A stretch of DNA of 48,073 bases from Agromyces luteolus (GTDB lineage Bacteria; Actinomycetota; Actinomycetes; Actinomycetales; Microbacteriaceae), in NCBI RefSeq assembly GCF_009729855.1, contig NZ_WODA01000018.1, positions 1-48,073 of the forward strand, written 5' to 3'. The notes below the pieces were generated by a model. It did no database searches. It saw only the letters and a program-made list of their open reading frames with translations, and was not told where the DNA came from. This document shows, in pieces, positions 33,299 to 41,552 of the stretch. The translations under genes and the position numbers were made by a program. The number at the start of each line of letters is the position of its first letter. Position 1 is the stretch's first letter.

Positions 33299-33385
33299 GG
33301 CGCTCCCCTCACGGCCGCGACGGCCGCGGCGCTCCCCCATCTTCGAGGGCCGACGGATGCCACGGCAAGGGGTCGCCCGGAGCGG

Positions 33386-35266
33386 TCAGCGCGCGAGCGG
33401 CACCTCGAGCAGCGTCGGCCCGGTGACCGCCGTGCCCAGCGCCTCGTCGAGTTCGCCCCGCGTCGTCGCGCGGCGGTACTCCCAGCCGTAGGCCGTCGCG
33501 ATCGCCGACAGGTCGACCGACTGCGGCGTGTACTGCACGCGGTCGAACGCGTCGGCCGGGGCGGATGCCGCGACCTCGAGTGCGTCGAAGATCGTGCCGC
33601 CGCCGTCGTTGCCGACGATCACGAGCACGCGCGGGCGCGCCTCCCCGGCGCCGAGCAGGAGCGAGCCGACATCGTGCAGCAGCGTGAGGTCGCCGATCAG
33701 CGCGCGCGTGGTCCCGGTCGCCTTCGGCGCGACCGACGTGCCCGCCGCCTCGACCGACGTGTCCGCCGCCGACTGGCTCGCGATCGCGATGCCGATCGCC
33801 GTCGCGACCGTGCCGTCGATGCCCGCGAGGCCGCGGTTCGCGTGCACGGGGATGCGGCGACCGGGAACGTTGCGATCGGCGTCGCGGATCAGCCGGGACG
33901 CGCCGAGCACGAGCCGGTCGTGCGGCCAGGTCGCCGCCCAAAGCGCCTCGACGAGCATGCGTCGGTCGACGGGCGTGCGGATGCGCGCGAGCTGGTCCTT
34001 CAGGTACGCGCGCTGCGCGGCGTAGTCGCTGACGTGCCCGGTCTCGTCGACGCCGCTGCGGAGGCCGCCGCCGGGCGACCCTCCCCCGCCGGACGCGCCG
34101 CCGCCGCCGGACGCGCCGCCGTCCGCACCGGCCGAGCCCGCGGTGACCTCGTCGCGCCGATCCAGCAGGATGCGGCTCGCGCGCACCCAGCGCCCGGTCC
34201 ACGCCCGCTCCTCGGCCGTCGGCTCGCGCGGATCCACCGCCACCGCACGCTCGAACCGGTCGACCGAGTGCCCCGGATCGAACCACTCGATGCCCCACGG
34301 CGCGACCGCGACGGTCTCCACGCCGTCGCGCTGCACGAGTGCGGGGACCTCGCGCGACAGCGTCGGATGCCCGAACACGATCGCCCGCTCGACCGCATCG
34401 CCGAATCCGGGCTCGCGCAGCAGCTCGCGGTACGCGACGACGAGGTTCGGGCCGAACCGCGCGCCGCTCGTGACCTCGGCGATGAGCGGCCAGCCGCCCG
34501 CGCGGGCGAGCTCCTCCGCCTCGGGACCGGCGCCGGCGCCGGCGATCACGACCGTGCGCGGACCGTGCTCGAGGCGGGCGATCCCGACCCGCGCGTCGGC
34601 TGCGGCGGCCGTGATCGAGGCGACGGATGCCGCGGCATCCGCTCGCTCGACCGGGGCCGAGTCGAGCGATACCGGCGACGACAGCGGCTCGCGGTACTGC
34701 AGGTTCAGGTGCACGGGGCCGGGGCCGGGATGCGGCACGAGCACGCCGTCGGCGTCGACGCCGAGTGCGGCGCGCACGGCCTCGCGCGCGAGCGTCGCCG
34801 CGGCATCCGCCTCGCCGGCACGGCCCTCGGGCGGCGCGACATCGCGCTCGAGGCGCACCGCGCCCGCGAAGATCCCGGGCTGCACCGTGGTCTGGTTCGA
34901 GCGGATGCCGCGGAGCTCCGCCGGGCGATCGGCCGTCGCGACGATCAGCGGCACGCCCGCATGGTGCGCCTCGAGTACGGCGGGGTGCAGGTTTGCGACC
35001 GCGGTGCCCGACGTCGTAACGACCACCGCCGGGCGGCCCGTCTCGACGGCCAGGCCGAGCGCGAGGAATCCCGCGCCGCGCTCGTCGATGCGCACGTGCA
35101 GGCGGATGCCGCCGGCGCGCTCGAGTTCCGCGGCGGCGAGCGCGAGCGCCTGCGAGCGCGAACCGGGGGCCACGACGACGTCGGTCACGCCGGCGCGCGC
35201 GAGGTGGGAGAGCAGCGCGAGCGCGGCTGCGGTGGCGGGACTCGCGACCGGACGGGCCTCAGCCAT
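33386..35266 (-). CDS. menD: SEPHCHC synthase MenD
   Basis: 626 residues, thiamine-diphosphate enzyme that joins isochorismate and 2-oxoglutarate. [31 protein letters not shown] (with the catalytic Glu), [17 protein letters not shown] and [16 protein letters not shown] mark the N-terminal domain; [15 protein letters not shown] and [15 protein letters not shown] mark the cofactor-binding end. A Gly/Ser-rich insertion of about 30 residues ([14 protein letters not shown]) near residue 380 is not part of the usual fold. ATG 35266 overlaps the end of the PLDc_N gene by eight bases, so they are cotranscribed. Confidence 0.95.
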   Translation of the reverse strand: MAEARPVASPATAAALALLSHLARAGVTDVVVAPGSRSQALALAAAELERAGGIRLHVRIDERGAGFLALGLAVETGRPAVVVTTSGTAVANLHPAVLEAHHAGVPLIVATADRPAELRGIRSNQTTVQPGIFAGAVRLERDVAPPEGRAGEADAAATLAREAVRAALGVDADGVLVPHPGPGPVHLNLQYREPLSSPVSLDSAPVERADAAASVASITAAAADARVGIARLEHGPRTVVIAGAGAGPEAEELARAGGWPLIAEVTSGARFGPNLVVAYRELLREPGFGDAVERAIVFGHPTLSREVPALVQRDGVETVAVAPWGIEWFDPGHSVDRFERAVAVDPREPTAEERAWTGRWVRASRILLDRRDEVTAGSAGADGGASGGGGASGGGGSPGGGLRSGVDETGHVSDYAAQRAYLKDQLARIRTPVDRRMLVEALWAATWPHDRLVLGASRLIRDADRNVPGRRIPVHANRGLAGIDGTVATAIGIAIASQSAADTSVEAAGTSVAPKATGTTRALIGDLTLLHDVGSLLLGAGEARPRVLVIVGNDGGGTIFDALEVAASAPADAFDRVQYTPQSVDLSAIATAYGWEYRRATTRGELDEALGTAVTGPTLLEVPLAR

Positions 35267-35735
35267 TCGGCAGACCCGAGGGTCCGGGGTCGCCGGGGCC
35301 GTCGGTTCCGTCGTTGCGTCGCCGGTCGGTGCCGAGCGCGTCGTCGCCGCGGGGGCTTGCGGCGCCGTGGCCGTCGGCATCGTGGTCGCGGGCGTCGCCG
35401 TCGGCGTCGAGTTCGTGGTCGAGCTGCTCGAGCTCCTGCTCGAGGCGACGGATCCGCTCCTCGTGCTCGGCGTCGGCGCGCAGCCGGCGCAGGAACTCGG
35501 GGTCGTCGTCGGGCGCGTTGCTGTGCGGGTTCACGCGGCCGACGCGCACGGCGCGGCCCCGACCCACGATGAACCAGAGTGCGGCGCCGATCACCGGGAC
35601 GAGCAGGATCACGACGATCCACCACCCGCGCGGAAGACCACGGATACGGGTGCGATCGAACAGCGCGCAGTCCACCGCCGCGTAGATCGTGAAGACCACG
35701 GCAGCGACACCGGCGATCAACCAGAGGCGGACCAT
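35259..35735 (-). CDS. PLD nuclease N-terminal (PLDc_N) domain membrane protein
   Basis: 158 residues. Two transmembrane helices with the PLDc_N pattern ([41 protein letters not shown]) are followed by a charged coiled-coil ([17 protein letters not shown]) and a disordered Asp/Gly-rich tail. Such domains usually precede phospholipase D catalytic domains, but none is present here. ATG 35735 is six bases after TAGAAT with no ribosome-binding site. It overlaps menD. Confidence 0.88.
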   Translation of the reverse strand: MVRLWLIAGVAAVVFTIYAAVDCALFDRTRIRGLPRGWWIVVILLVPVIGAALWFIVGRGRAVRVGRVNPHSNAPDDDPEFLRRLRADAEHEERIRRLEQELEQLDHELDADGDARDHDADGHGAASPRGDDALGTDRRRNDGTDGPGDPGPSGLPNG

Positions 35736-35809
35736 GCACCGATTCTAGGCGCGTCGCATCACGTTCGGCTGGGAGCGAGCACCCAGACTGCGCCGCCTAC
35801 ACTGATCGG

Positions 35810-36091
35810 GTGAAGGCCCTCCCCGTCTGGCTCCGCTACACGCTGCTGCGCGTGCTCCTCTTCGCCGCACCGCTCGTGGTCCTGCTCGTCGCGGGCGTCA
35901 CGCCGTGGATCTCCGTGCTCGTGGCCGCGCTGTTCGGCTTCAGCGCATCGCTCATCTTCCTCCGCAAGCAGCGCGAGGCGATGGCACAGGACCTCTATGC
36001 GGCGCGCCACCGCGAGCAGCCGCTCGTGACGGACGACGACGAGGCCGAGGACTCCGCGGTCGACGAGGCGGAGCAGCGCCGGGCCGAGTAG
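35810..36091 (+). CDS. DUF4229-like membrane protein
   Basis: 93 residues. LPVWLRYTLLRVLLFAAPL and a second helix (PWISVLVAALFGFSASLIFL) followed by RKQREAMAQDLYAARHR and an acidic tail fit the small actinobacterial DUF4229 family. The GTG start lies six bases after TACACT, so it is probably leaderless. It is divergent from PLDc_N and converges on menA. Function is unknown; its placement among men genes is a recurrent association only by my recollection. Confidence 0.82.
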   Translation: MKALPVWLRYTLLRVLLFAAPLVVLLVAGVTPWISVLVAALFGFSASLIFLRKQREAMAQDLYAARHREQPLVTDDDEAEDSAVDEAEQRRAE

Positions 36092-36144
36092 GCCGCGCGG
36101 CGGCATCCGTCGCCCGACCGGAACGCCGCGTCGCGGCATCCGCT

Positions 36145-37173
36145 CTAGAACGCGAACGCGAGCCCCATGCCGACGCCGTAGGCGAGCGCCGTGACGCTCG
36201 CCAGCTGCAGGCCGATGATGAGCTCGCGCGGCGTGCGCGCCCAGCCGACGATGACGCACGCCGGCAGTGCGCCGAGCAGCGCGAAGAGCACGAGCCAGGC
36301 CGGCGGGTAGAGCAGCGCCCAGAAGACGGTGATCGCGAACGGCGCGAGCATGAAGACGGCGAACAGGATGCGGCCCACGAGCGGGCCGACGAGCACGGCG
36401 AGGGTGCGCTTGCGCGCGACTCGGTCCTGTTCGACGTCGCGGAGGTTGTTCGCCATGAGCACGGCGCACGCGATGAGGCCGACGCCGATGCCGCCCGTCC
36501 ACGACTCGAGGTTCACGTCGAGCGCCTGCACGTACGTCGACCCGGCGGTCGCGACCAGTCCGAAGAACACGAACACGAAGAGCTCGCCGAGGCCGTAGTA
36601 GCCGTACGGACGCTTGCCGCCCGTGTAGAACCAGCCCGCGACGATCGCGGCGGCGCCGACGGCGAGCAGCCACCACTGCTGGGTGATGACGACGAGCGCG
36701 AGGCCGGCGAGCGCGGCCAGGCCGAAGAACGCCAGCGCGACGGTGAGCACCTGCTTCGGCGTCGCAGCGCCCGAGCCCACCAGTCGGGCGGGGCCGACCC
36801 GGTGCTCGTCGGTGCCCCGCACGCCGTCCGAGTAGTCGTTCGCGTAGTTCACGCCGATCTGCAGTGCGAGGGCGACGACGAGCGCCAGCACGGCACGCCA
36901 CGGATGGAACGGCTCGTCGAGGTAGCCGAGCAGCACGACCGCGGCCCCCGTGCCGAGCGCGACCGGGGCGATCGCGAGCGGAAGCGTGCGCAGGCGCGCA
37001 CCGCCGACCCAGTCGCGGAACGTCGCCGGGCCGCGCTGCGCGCGCGGCGCGCCCGCCGCGGCCTTCGCCGGGTTGCCGGAGCGCCCGTTCGTGCGGGACT
37101 TCGACGGCTTGGCGGCCTGGTCGGGTCGGGCGGACTCGGCTGACTGCGTGCGGGGGGTCTTCGGGCGTGCCAC
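36145..37173 (-). CDS. menA: 1,4-dihydroxy-2-naphthoate polyprenyltransferase MenA
   Basis: 342 residues, about nine membrane helices in the UbiA fold. First Asp motif NYANDYSDGVRGTDE and second DVEQDRVARKRTLAV hold the prenyl diphosphate and magnesium. It attaches the polyprenyl chain to the naphthoate ring in the membrane. The first 50 residues are a basic, Ala/Lys-rich tail not found in most MenA proteins; a start nearer the domain is possible, but GTG 37173 sits exactly six bases after TAGCAT, which supports it. Confidence 0.94.
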   Translation of the reverse strand: MARPKTPRTQSAESARPDQAAKPSKSRTNGRSGNPAKAAAGAPRAQRGPATFRDWVGGARLRTLPLAIAPVALGTGAAVVLLGYLDEPFHPWRAVLALVVALALQIGVNYANDYSDGVRGTDEHRVGPARLVGSGAATPKQVLTVALAFFGLAALAGLALVVITQQWWLLAVGAAAIVAGWFYTGGKRPYGYYGLGELFVFVFFGLVATAGSTYVQALDVNLESWTGGIGVGLIACAVLMANNLRDVEQDRVARKRTLAVLVGPLVGRILFAVFMLAPFAITVFWALLYPPAWLVLFALLGALPACVIVGWARTPRELIIGLQLASVTALAYGVGMGLAFAF

Positions 37174-37211
37174 CCCGACATGCTATTCCGCGCGCCTATG
37201 GGTGGGCTCTG

Positions 37212-37256
37212 CCGGGCGGCGCGGGCGGCGCGGGCGGCGCGGGCGGCGACGGCGGC
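37212..37256. repeat. Tandem 9-bp GC repeat
   Basis: Five units of 9 bp: CCGGGCGGC, three exact GCGGGCGGC, then GACGGCGGC. It is G-rich on the plus strand with spaced G-runs, so it could fold into unusual structure. It lies just upstream of the menA promoter. Confidence 0.85.
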
Positions 37257-37440
37257 GCCGGCTGCGCCTGCGCGGGGCGCCGCGCGAGTCCGCCGGATGC
37301 TGCTCCCCTGCAACAGCCGCTCGCTCGCCGCGACGATCCCTCGCTCACATCGCGGGGAGAAGAGTAGACGCGGAATACCTTTCTCCCGCCCTCGAGCACT
37401 GAACGGTCACCTGACGTCCACCTGACCGGCCCGCGCCGTG

Positions 37441-37506
37441 GGTTCGCAGGACCAGACGCGAGGTGGGCTCCACAGCGAGGGCATCGCGTCCCTGATCCTG
37501 CGAACC
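37441..37506. repeat. Palindromic repeat family 2, copy C
   Basis: GGTTCGCAGGACCAG (37441-37455) pairs with CTGATCCTGCGAACC (37492-37506) with a single G-T wobble. The interior differs from copies A and B except for CCAGAC after the left arm and CATCGCG before the right arm. It lies about 90 bases beyond the menE stop. Confidence 0.85.
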
Positions 37507-37597
37507 GCACGAGGCGGTGCCGCCGACCGCGCTGGTGCGGCCGGTCCGGCCCCCGGTCGGCGCCTGCGCGCCGGAGGGCCCGGGGGCGGGCCCGGCG

Positions 37598-38767
37598 TCA
37601 GGCGCCGTCGGCGCCCCGGGCGAGAGCGGATGCCGCGACGCGGTCGGGCTTGCCCGAGGCGAGTCGTGGCAGGTCGCCGACCACGACGAGACGCACCGGC
37701 CGGCCGGCGGGCGGCAGCCCCGCGGCATCCGTCGCCGCACGCAGCACCTCGAGCGCACCTTCGGCGCGTGCCGCCGCGGCCGCGCTGACCACCGCGGCCC
37801 GCTCGCCCCACTCGGCGTCGGGCACGGCGACCACCATCGCGTCGGCGAATCCCTCGACGCCGTGCACCGCGCGCTCGACCTCGCCGAGCACGACCTTGAC
37901 CCCGCCCGAGATCATCACGTCGTCGGCGCGACCGGTGATCCGCAGGCGGCCGTCGTCGGCGATCGAGCCGAGGTCGCCGGTGCGATACCAGCGCCGCCCG
38001 TCGGCGTCGACCGCGAAGGCACGCGCGGTGCGTTCGGGATCGTCGAGGTAGCCCTCGGCGAGCATCCGCCCGGCGAGCTGCACCTCGCCGTCGACGATCC
38101 GGACGTCGACGCCGTTCAGCGGGCGCCCGTCGTAGACGCATCCGCCCGCGGTCTCGCTGGAGCCGTAGGTCCGATGCACGCGCGCGCCGAGGGCCGCGGC
38201 GCGCTCGACGAGCCCGGCCGGCGCGGCCTGGCCGCCGAGCAGGATCGCCTCGAACGATCCGAGGGCGGCCCGCACCGAGCGGTCGGCGTCGGCCGCCTCG
38301 ACCAGGCGGGAGAGCTGCACGGGCACGAGCGAGGTGAACCACGGACGGTCGGGGTCGAGGGTTCGGGCGGCCTCGACGAAGGCCTCCGGCGTGAACCCGC
38401 CCGCGGGCACGACCGCCGGCTCGGTGCCGGCGACGAGCGAGCGCACGAGCACCTGGATGCCCGCGATGTAGGTCCCGGGGAGCGCGAGCACCCACTGCCC
38501 GTGCACGCCGCCGAACCATCCCGAGGTCGCGCCCGCGCTCGCGCGCAGCGCAGCACCCGAGAGCGCGACGCGCTTCGGCCGGTCGGTCGATCCGCTGGTC
38601 TCGACGACCACGGCGACCTCGTCGTGGACGAGAGCCTCGATCGGATCCGCCGGCTCGATCTCACCGGGGATCGGCAGCACCGCGAGCCCGTCGAGGAGCA
38701 CCGCCTCGCGCAGCTGCGCGATCAACCGCGGCACGTCGCCGGCCGCAACCCGGATGAGGGGTTTCAT
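37598..38767 (-). CDS. menE: o-Succinylbenzoate-CoA ligase MenE
   Basis: 389 residues, short AMP-forming ligase as in other actinobacterial MenE. P-loop motif VVETSGSTDRPKRVALS, the YGSSETAGGCVY adenine site, YRTGDLGSIADDGRLRITGR and the catalytic Lys in LASGKPDR near the end. It activates o-succinylbenzoate with CoA. It follows menB by 70 bases in the same direction and may be cotranscribed. The C-terminal half is rich in Ala, as are its neighbours. Confidence 0.92.
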   Translation of the reverse strand: MKPLIRVAAGDVPRLIAQLREAVLLDGLAVLPIPGEIEPADPIEALVHDEVAVVVETSGSTDRPKRVALSGAALRASAGATSGWFGGVHGQWVLALPGTYIAGIQVLVRSLVAGTEPAVVPAGGFTPEAFVEAARTLDPDRPWFTSLVPVQLSRLVEAADADRSVRAALGSFEAILLGGQAAPAGLVERAAALGARVHRTYGSSETAGGCVYDGRPLNGVDVRIVDGEVQLAGRMLAEGYLDDPERTARAFAVDADGRRWYRTGDLGSIADDGRLRITGRADDVMISGGVKVVLGEVERAVHGVEGFADAMVVAVPDAEWGERAAVVSAAAAARAEGALEVLRAATDAAGLPPAGRPVRLVVVGDLPRLASGKPDRVAASALARGADGA

Positions 38768-38837
38768 CGCGACCCCGGTAACCGGCGGATGCGGTTCCGC
38801 CCCGCCGAGTCGCCCGAGCGACCGGCGCGCCCGCCGC

Positions 38838-39770
38838 TCAGTAGTGCCAAGGGTACGGACCCCAGTCGGCCTCGCGCTTCTCGAGGAACGAGTCGCGTCC
38901 CTCGACCGCCTCGTCGGTCCCGTACGCGAGCCGCGTCGCCTCGCCCGCGAACACCTGCTGGCCGACGAGCCCGTCGTCCACCGCGTTGAACGCGAACTTC
39001 AGCATGCGGATCGCCGTGGGCGACTTCGTGAGGATCGTGCGCGCCATCGCGATCGCCTCGCGCTCGAGGTCGGCGTGCGGCACGACCCGGTTCACCGCGC
39101 CCATCTCGTACGCACGGTCGGCCGAGTACTCCTCGGCGAGGAAGAACACCTCGCGCGCGAACTTCTGCCCGACCTGGCGGGCCATGTACGCCGACCCGTA
39201 TCCGGCGTCGAAGCTGCCGACGTCGGCATCCGTCTGCTTGAAGCGTCCGTGCTCGCGCGACGCGATCGTGAGGTCGCAGACGACGTGCAGCGAGTGTCCG
39301 CCGCCGGCGGCCCACCCGGGCACGACCGCGATGACGACCTTCGGCATGAAGCGGATGAGCCGCTGCACCTCGAGGATGTGGAGCCGCCCGGTCGCCGCAG
39401 CCGCCGCCGGGTCGCGCACGACCTCGCCCTCGGCGGCCGAGTACTGGTACCCGTCGCGGCCTCGGATCCGCTGGTCCCCGCCCGAGCAGAAGGCCCAGCC
39501 GCCGTCCTTCGGGCTCGGCCCGTTGCCCGTGAGCAGCACGACCCCGATGCGGGGGTTCGTGCGCGCGTCCTCGAGCGCCCGGTACAGCTCGTCGACCGAG
39601 TGCGGACGGAACGCGTTGCGCACCTCCGGCCGGTCGAACGCGATGCGCGCGATGCGGCCGTCGGTCGAGTGGTGGTAGGTGATGTCGGTGAAACCGGCTC
39701 CGCCCGTGACGGATGCCGCGGCATCCGCCCACTCGCTCGGATCGTACAGTTCCGACACCTCGACCACCAT
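38838..39770 (-). CDS. menB: 1,4-dihydroxy-2-naphthoyl-CoA synthase MenB
   Basis: 310 residues, crotonase fold. FDRPEVRNAFRPHSVDEL, GGWAFCSGGDQRIRG, VVPGWAAGGGHSLHVVCD, DADVGSFDAGYGSAYMAR and the C-terminal FLEKREADWGPYPWHY are diagnostic. It closes the second ring of the naphthoquinone. ATG 39770 is seven bases after TAGGCT (39783-39778, minus strand). GGAGG is also present but only two bases from the ATG, too close to serve as a ribosome-binding site. Confidence 0.96.
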   Translation of the reverse strand: MVVEVSELYDPSEWADAAASVTGGAGFTDITYHHSTDGRIARIAFDRPEVRNAFRPHSVDELYRALEDARTNPRIGVVLLTGNGPSPKDGGWAFCSGGDQRIRGRDGYQYSAAEGEVVRDPAAAAATGRLHILEVQRLIRFMPKVVIAVVPGWAAGGGHSLHVVCDLTIASREHGRFKQTDADVGSFDAGYGSAYMARQVGQKFAREVFFLAEEYSADRAYEMGAVNRVVPHADLEREAIAMARTILTKSPTAIRMLKFAFNAVDDGLVGQQVFAGEATRLAYGTDEAVEGRDSFLEKREADWGPYPWHY

Positions 39771-39777
39771 GGCCTCC

Positions 39778-39807
39778 AGCCTAGTTCCGCCGCCCGGGTG
39801 GCAGACT
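39778..39807. promoter_or_regulatory. Divergent overlapping leaderless promoters of menB and menC
   Basis: TAGGCT for menB (39783-39778, minus) and CAGACT for menC (39802-39807, plus) face away from each other with only 18 bases between. Each lies six or seven bases from its start codon, so the two -35 regions must overlap the other promoter and the two polymerases should compete. Confidence 0.55.
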
Positions 39808-39813
39808 CGACGC

Positions 39814-40815
39814 ATGAGCGCCGACGCCCTGCCGCCCCTGCACGACCTGCTCGCGACTGCCCGGGTCGTCGCGCTCCCGCTCGTCACGCGGTTCCGCGGC
39901 ATCGACGTGCGCGAGGCGCTGCTGTTCGAGGGGCCGGAGGGGTGGACCGAGTTCGCGCCGTTCGCCGAGTACGACGACGAGGAGGCCGCGACCTGGCTCG
40001 GCGCCGCGATCGACTTCGGCTGGAACCCGACCCCGAGCGCGCACCGCGACCGGATCCCCGTGAACGCGACCGTGCCCGCCGTCGACGCCGACGCGGTGCC
40101 CGCCGTGCTCGAGCGGTTCCCCGGGTGCCGGACCGCGAAGGTGAAGGTCGCGGCATCCGACCAGACCCTCGAGCAGGATGTGGCGCGCGTGCGCGCGGTG
40201 CGCGAGGCGATAGGCCCCGAGGGACGCATCCGCGTCGACGCGAACGGCGGGTGGAACATCGACGAGGCCGAGCACGCCATCCACGCGCTCGCGCCGTTCG
40301 ACCTCGAGTACGTCGAGCAGCCGTGTCCGAGCGTCGACGAACTCGCCGAGATCCGCACGCGCACGAAGTACATGGGCATCCCGATCGCGGCCGACGAGAG
40401 CGTCCGGCGTGCCGACGATCCGCTCGCCGTCGCCGCCGCCCGCGCCGCGGACCTGCTCGTCGTGAAGGCGGCGCCGCTCGGCGGCATCCGTCGCGCCCTC
40501 GACGTCGTCGAGCGCGCGGGCCTCCCGATCGTCGTGTCGAGCGCGCTCGACACGAGCGTGGGCCTCGCGATGGGCGCGCACCTGGCCGCCGCCGTGCCGA
40601 CGCTCGACTACGACTGCGGGCTCGGCACGGCCTCGCTGCTGGCGGCGGATGTCACGGCCGAGCCGCTCCTCGCGAGCGGCGGCGCGATCGACGTCCGCCG
40701 GGTCGACCCCGACCCGGCGCTGCTCAACAGGTATGCCGCCGACGCCGACCGCACGGCGTGGTGGCTCGCCCGCCTCGAGCGCTGCCACGCGGCCCTGGGA
40801 GTCGGAACGGCCTGA
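39814..40815 (+). CDS. menC: o-Succinylbenzoate synthase MenC
   Basis: 333 residues, enolase superfamily. The Lys motif KVKV, metal ligands in RVDANGGW, VEQP and AADES, and the second Lys in LLVVKAAPLGGIRRAL are all visible, with SALDTSVGLAMG following. It dehydrates SHCHC to o-succinylbenzoate. ATG 39814 follows a CAGACT -10-like box by six bases and no ribosome-binding site is present. It is divergent from menB. Confidence 0.94.
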   Translation: MSADALPPLHDLLATARVVALPLVTRFRGIDVREALLFEGPEGWTEFAPFAEYDDEEAATWLGAAIDFGWNPTPSAHRDRIPVNATVPAVDADAVPAVLERFPGCRTAKVKVAASDQTLEQDVARVRAVREAIGPEGRIRVDANGGWNIDEAEHAIHALAPFDLEYVEQPCPSVDELAEIRTRTKYMGIPIAADESVRRADDPLAVAAARAADLLVVKAAPLGGIRRALDVVERAGLPIVVSSALDTSVGLAMGAHLAAAVPTLDYDCGLGTASLLAADVTAEPLLASGGAIDVRRVDPDPALLNRYAADADRTAWWLARLERCHAALGVGTA

Positions 40816-40984
40816 TCAGCGCCCGATCGACGCCGCTCGGGAACCTGAGGAATACCCCCGTTTCTGGGGGTGTCGCGCCGACGAGGTCGGGGAGCACCCT
40901 GAGTCCATCAGCGTCGATCGGGGGCATCGTCGGAAGCGACGGCCGGTCGACGGCCGATCCAACCCGAATCGAAGTGGAGTACGG

Positions 40985-41401
40985 ATGTTCTCGAGAACGA
41001 TGACCAACATCGGCGCCGGCCTCGGCCTGGCCGCCGCGATCACGCTCGGCAGCGGCGCAGCCGCCTACGCGCACGAGTGCTACAACGCGAACCGTTCGGC
41101 GAAGGGCAACGCCGGCGCGAGCAACTCGCAGGCCTGGTTCACGGTGTACTTCGAGGAGCTGACCTTCGGCCTCGACCCGGCCGACGCCGAGTGCGTGACC
41201 GACGCGTACGCGTCCACCGGCGCACCGATGTCGTTCACCATCCACGTGAAGGGTGCGAACGGCCAGGGCGGCGTCGTCGCCGGCAACAACCCGCACGAGT
41301 CGAAGGCCGGCGACGGCAAGGGCATCGACGAGATCTTCGCCGCGCACGGCGCCGACCTCTTCTACGCCTTCGACAGCTGCGGGCTCGCCCTCCCGTTCTA
41401 G
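40985..41401 (+). CDS. Small secreted protein, function unknown
   Basis: 138 residues. A Sec signal peptide (MFSRTMTNIGAGLGLAAAIT, hydrophobic core, cleavage about AYA-HECY) leads to a mature part of about 110 residues with three cysteines and the sequence HECYNANRSAKGNAG. I recognise no family with certainty. GGAG lies about six bases before the ATG. Its 169-base upstream region has a hairpin ACCCCC-N6-GGGGGT (40854-40871) and stretches GGTCGACGGCC, so it may be regulated. It is followed by three stacked hairpins. Confidence 0.7.
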   Translation: MFSRTMTNIGAGLGLAAAITLGSGAAAYAHECYNANRSAKGNAGASNSQAWFTVYFEELTFGLDPADAECVTDAYASTGAPMSFTIHVKGANGQGGVVAGNNPHESKAGDGKGIDEIFAAHGADLFYAFDSCGLALPF

Positions 41402-41426
41402 CGGCCGAGCGGTCCGCGACAGACGA

Positions 41427-41460
41427 CGATGCCCGGCGCCGGGGGGAGCGCCGGGCATCG
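41427..41460 (+). terminator. Hairpin 1 of three after the secreted-protein gene
   Basis: CGATGCCCGGCGC (41427-41439) and its exact complement (41448-41460) form a 13-bp stem with an 8-base loop, 26 bases after the stop. Confidence 0.8.
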
Positions 41461-41473
41461 TGTCGCGCGCGGG

Positions 41474-41504
41474 TCGGCGCCCGGGATGGATTCCCGGGCG
41501 CCGA
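41474..41504. terminator. Hairpin 2 of three
   Basis: TCGGCGCCCGGGA (41474-41486) and TCCCGGGCGCCGA (41492-41504), perfect 13-bp stem, 5-base loop. Confidence 0.8.
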
Positions 41505-41514
41505 TCCGCACCGT

Positions 41515-41547
41515 CCGGGCGACGCGGCGCACACTCGCGTCGCCCGG
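41515..41547 (-). terminator. Hairpin 3 of three, next to the amylopullulanase stop
   Basis: CCGGGCGACGCG (41515-41526) and CGCGTCGCCCGG (41536-41547), perfect 12-bp stem, 9-base loop, six bases past the amylopullulanase stop. None of the three has a clear T-run. Confidence 0.8.
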
Positions 41548-41552
41548 CGGCC

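Larger units (their letters stand above)
37174..37597. other. 424-base gene-free interval between menA and menE
   Basis: It holds the menA -10 box (37180-37185, minus strand), a 9-bp GC repeat array (37212-37256), a CACCTGAC direct repeat near 37410-37423 and palindrome family 2 copy C. Open frames of about 80-105 codons here consist of repeat-derived Pro/Ala or Arg/Ala runs and are not credible genes. Confidence 0.65.

Noticed and set aside
37196..37510. Minus-strand frame of 104 codons with CPRC and a Pro/Ala tail between menA and menE
   Set aside because: Its start region is palindrome family 2 and its tail is the 9-bp GC repeat; no ribosome-binding site or -10 box is placed correctly.
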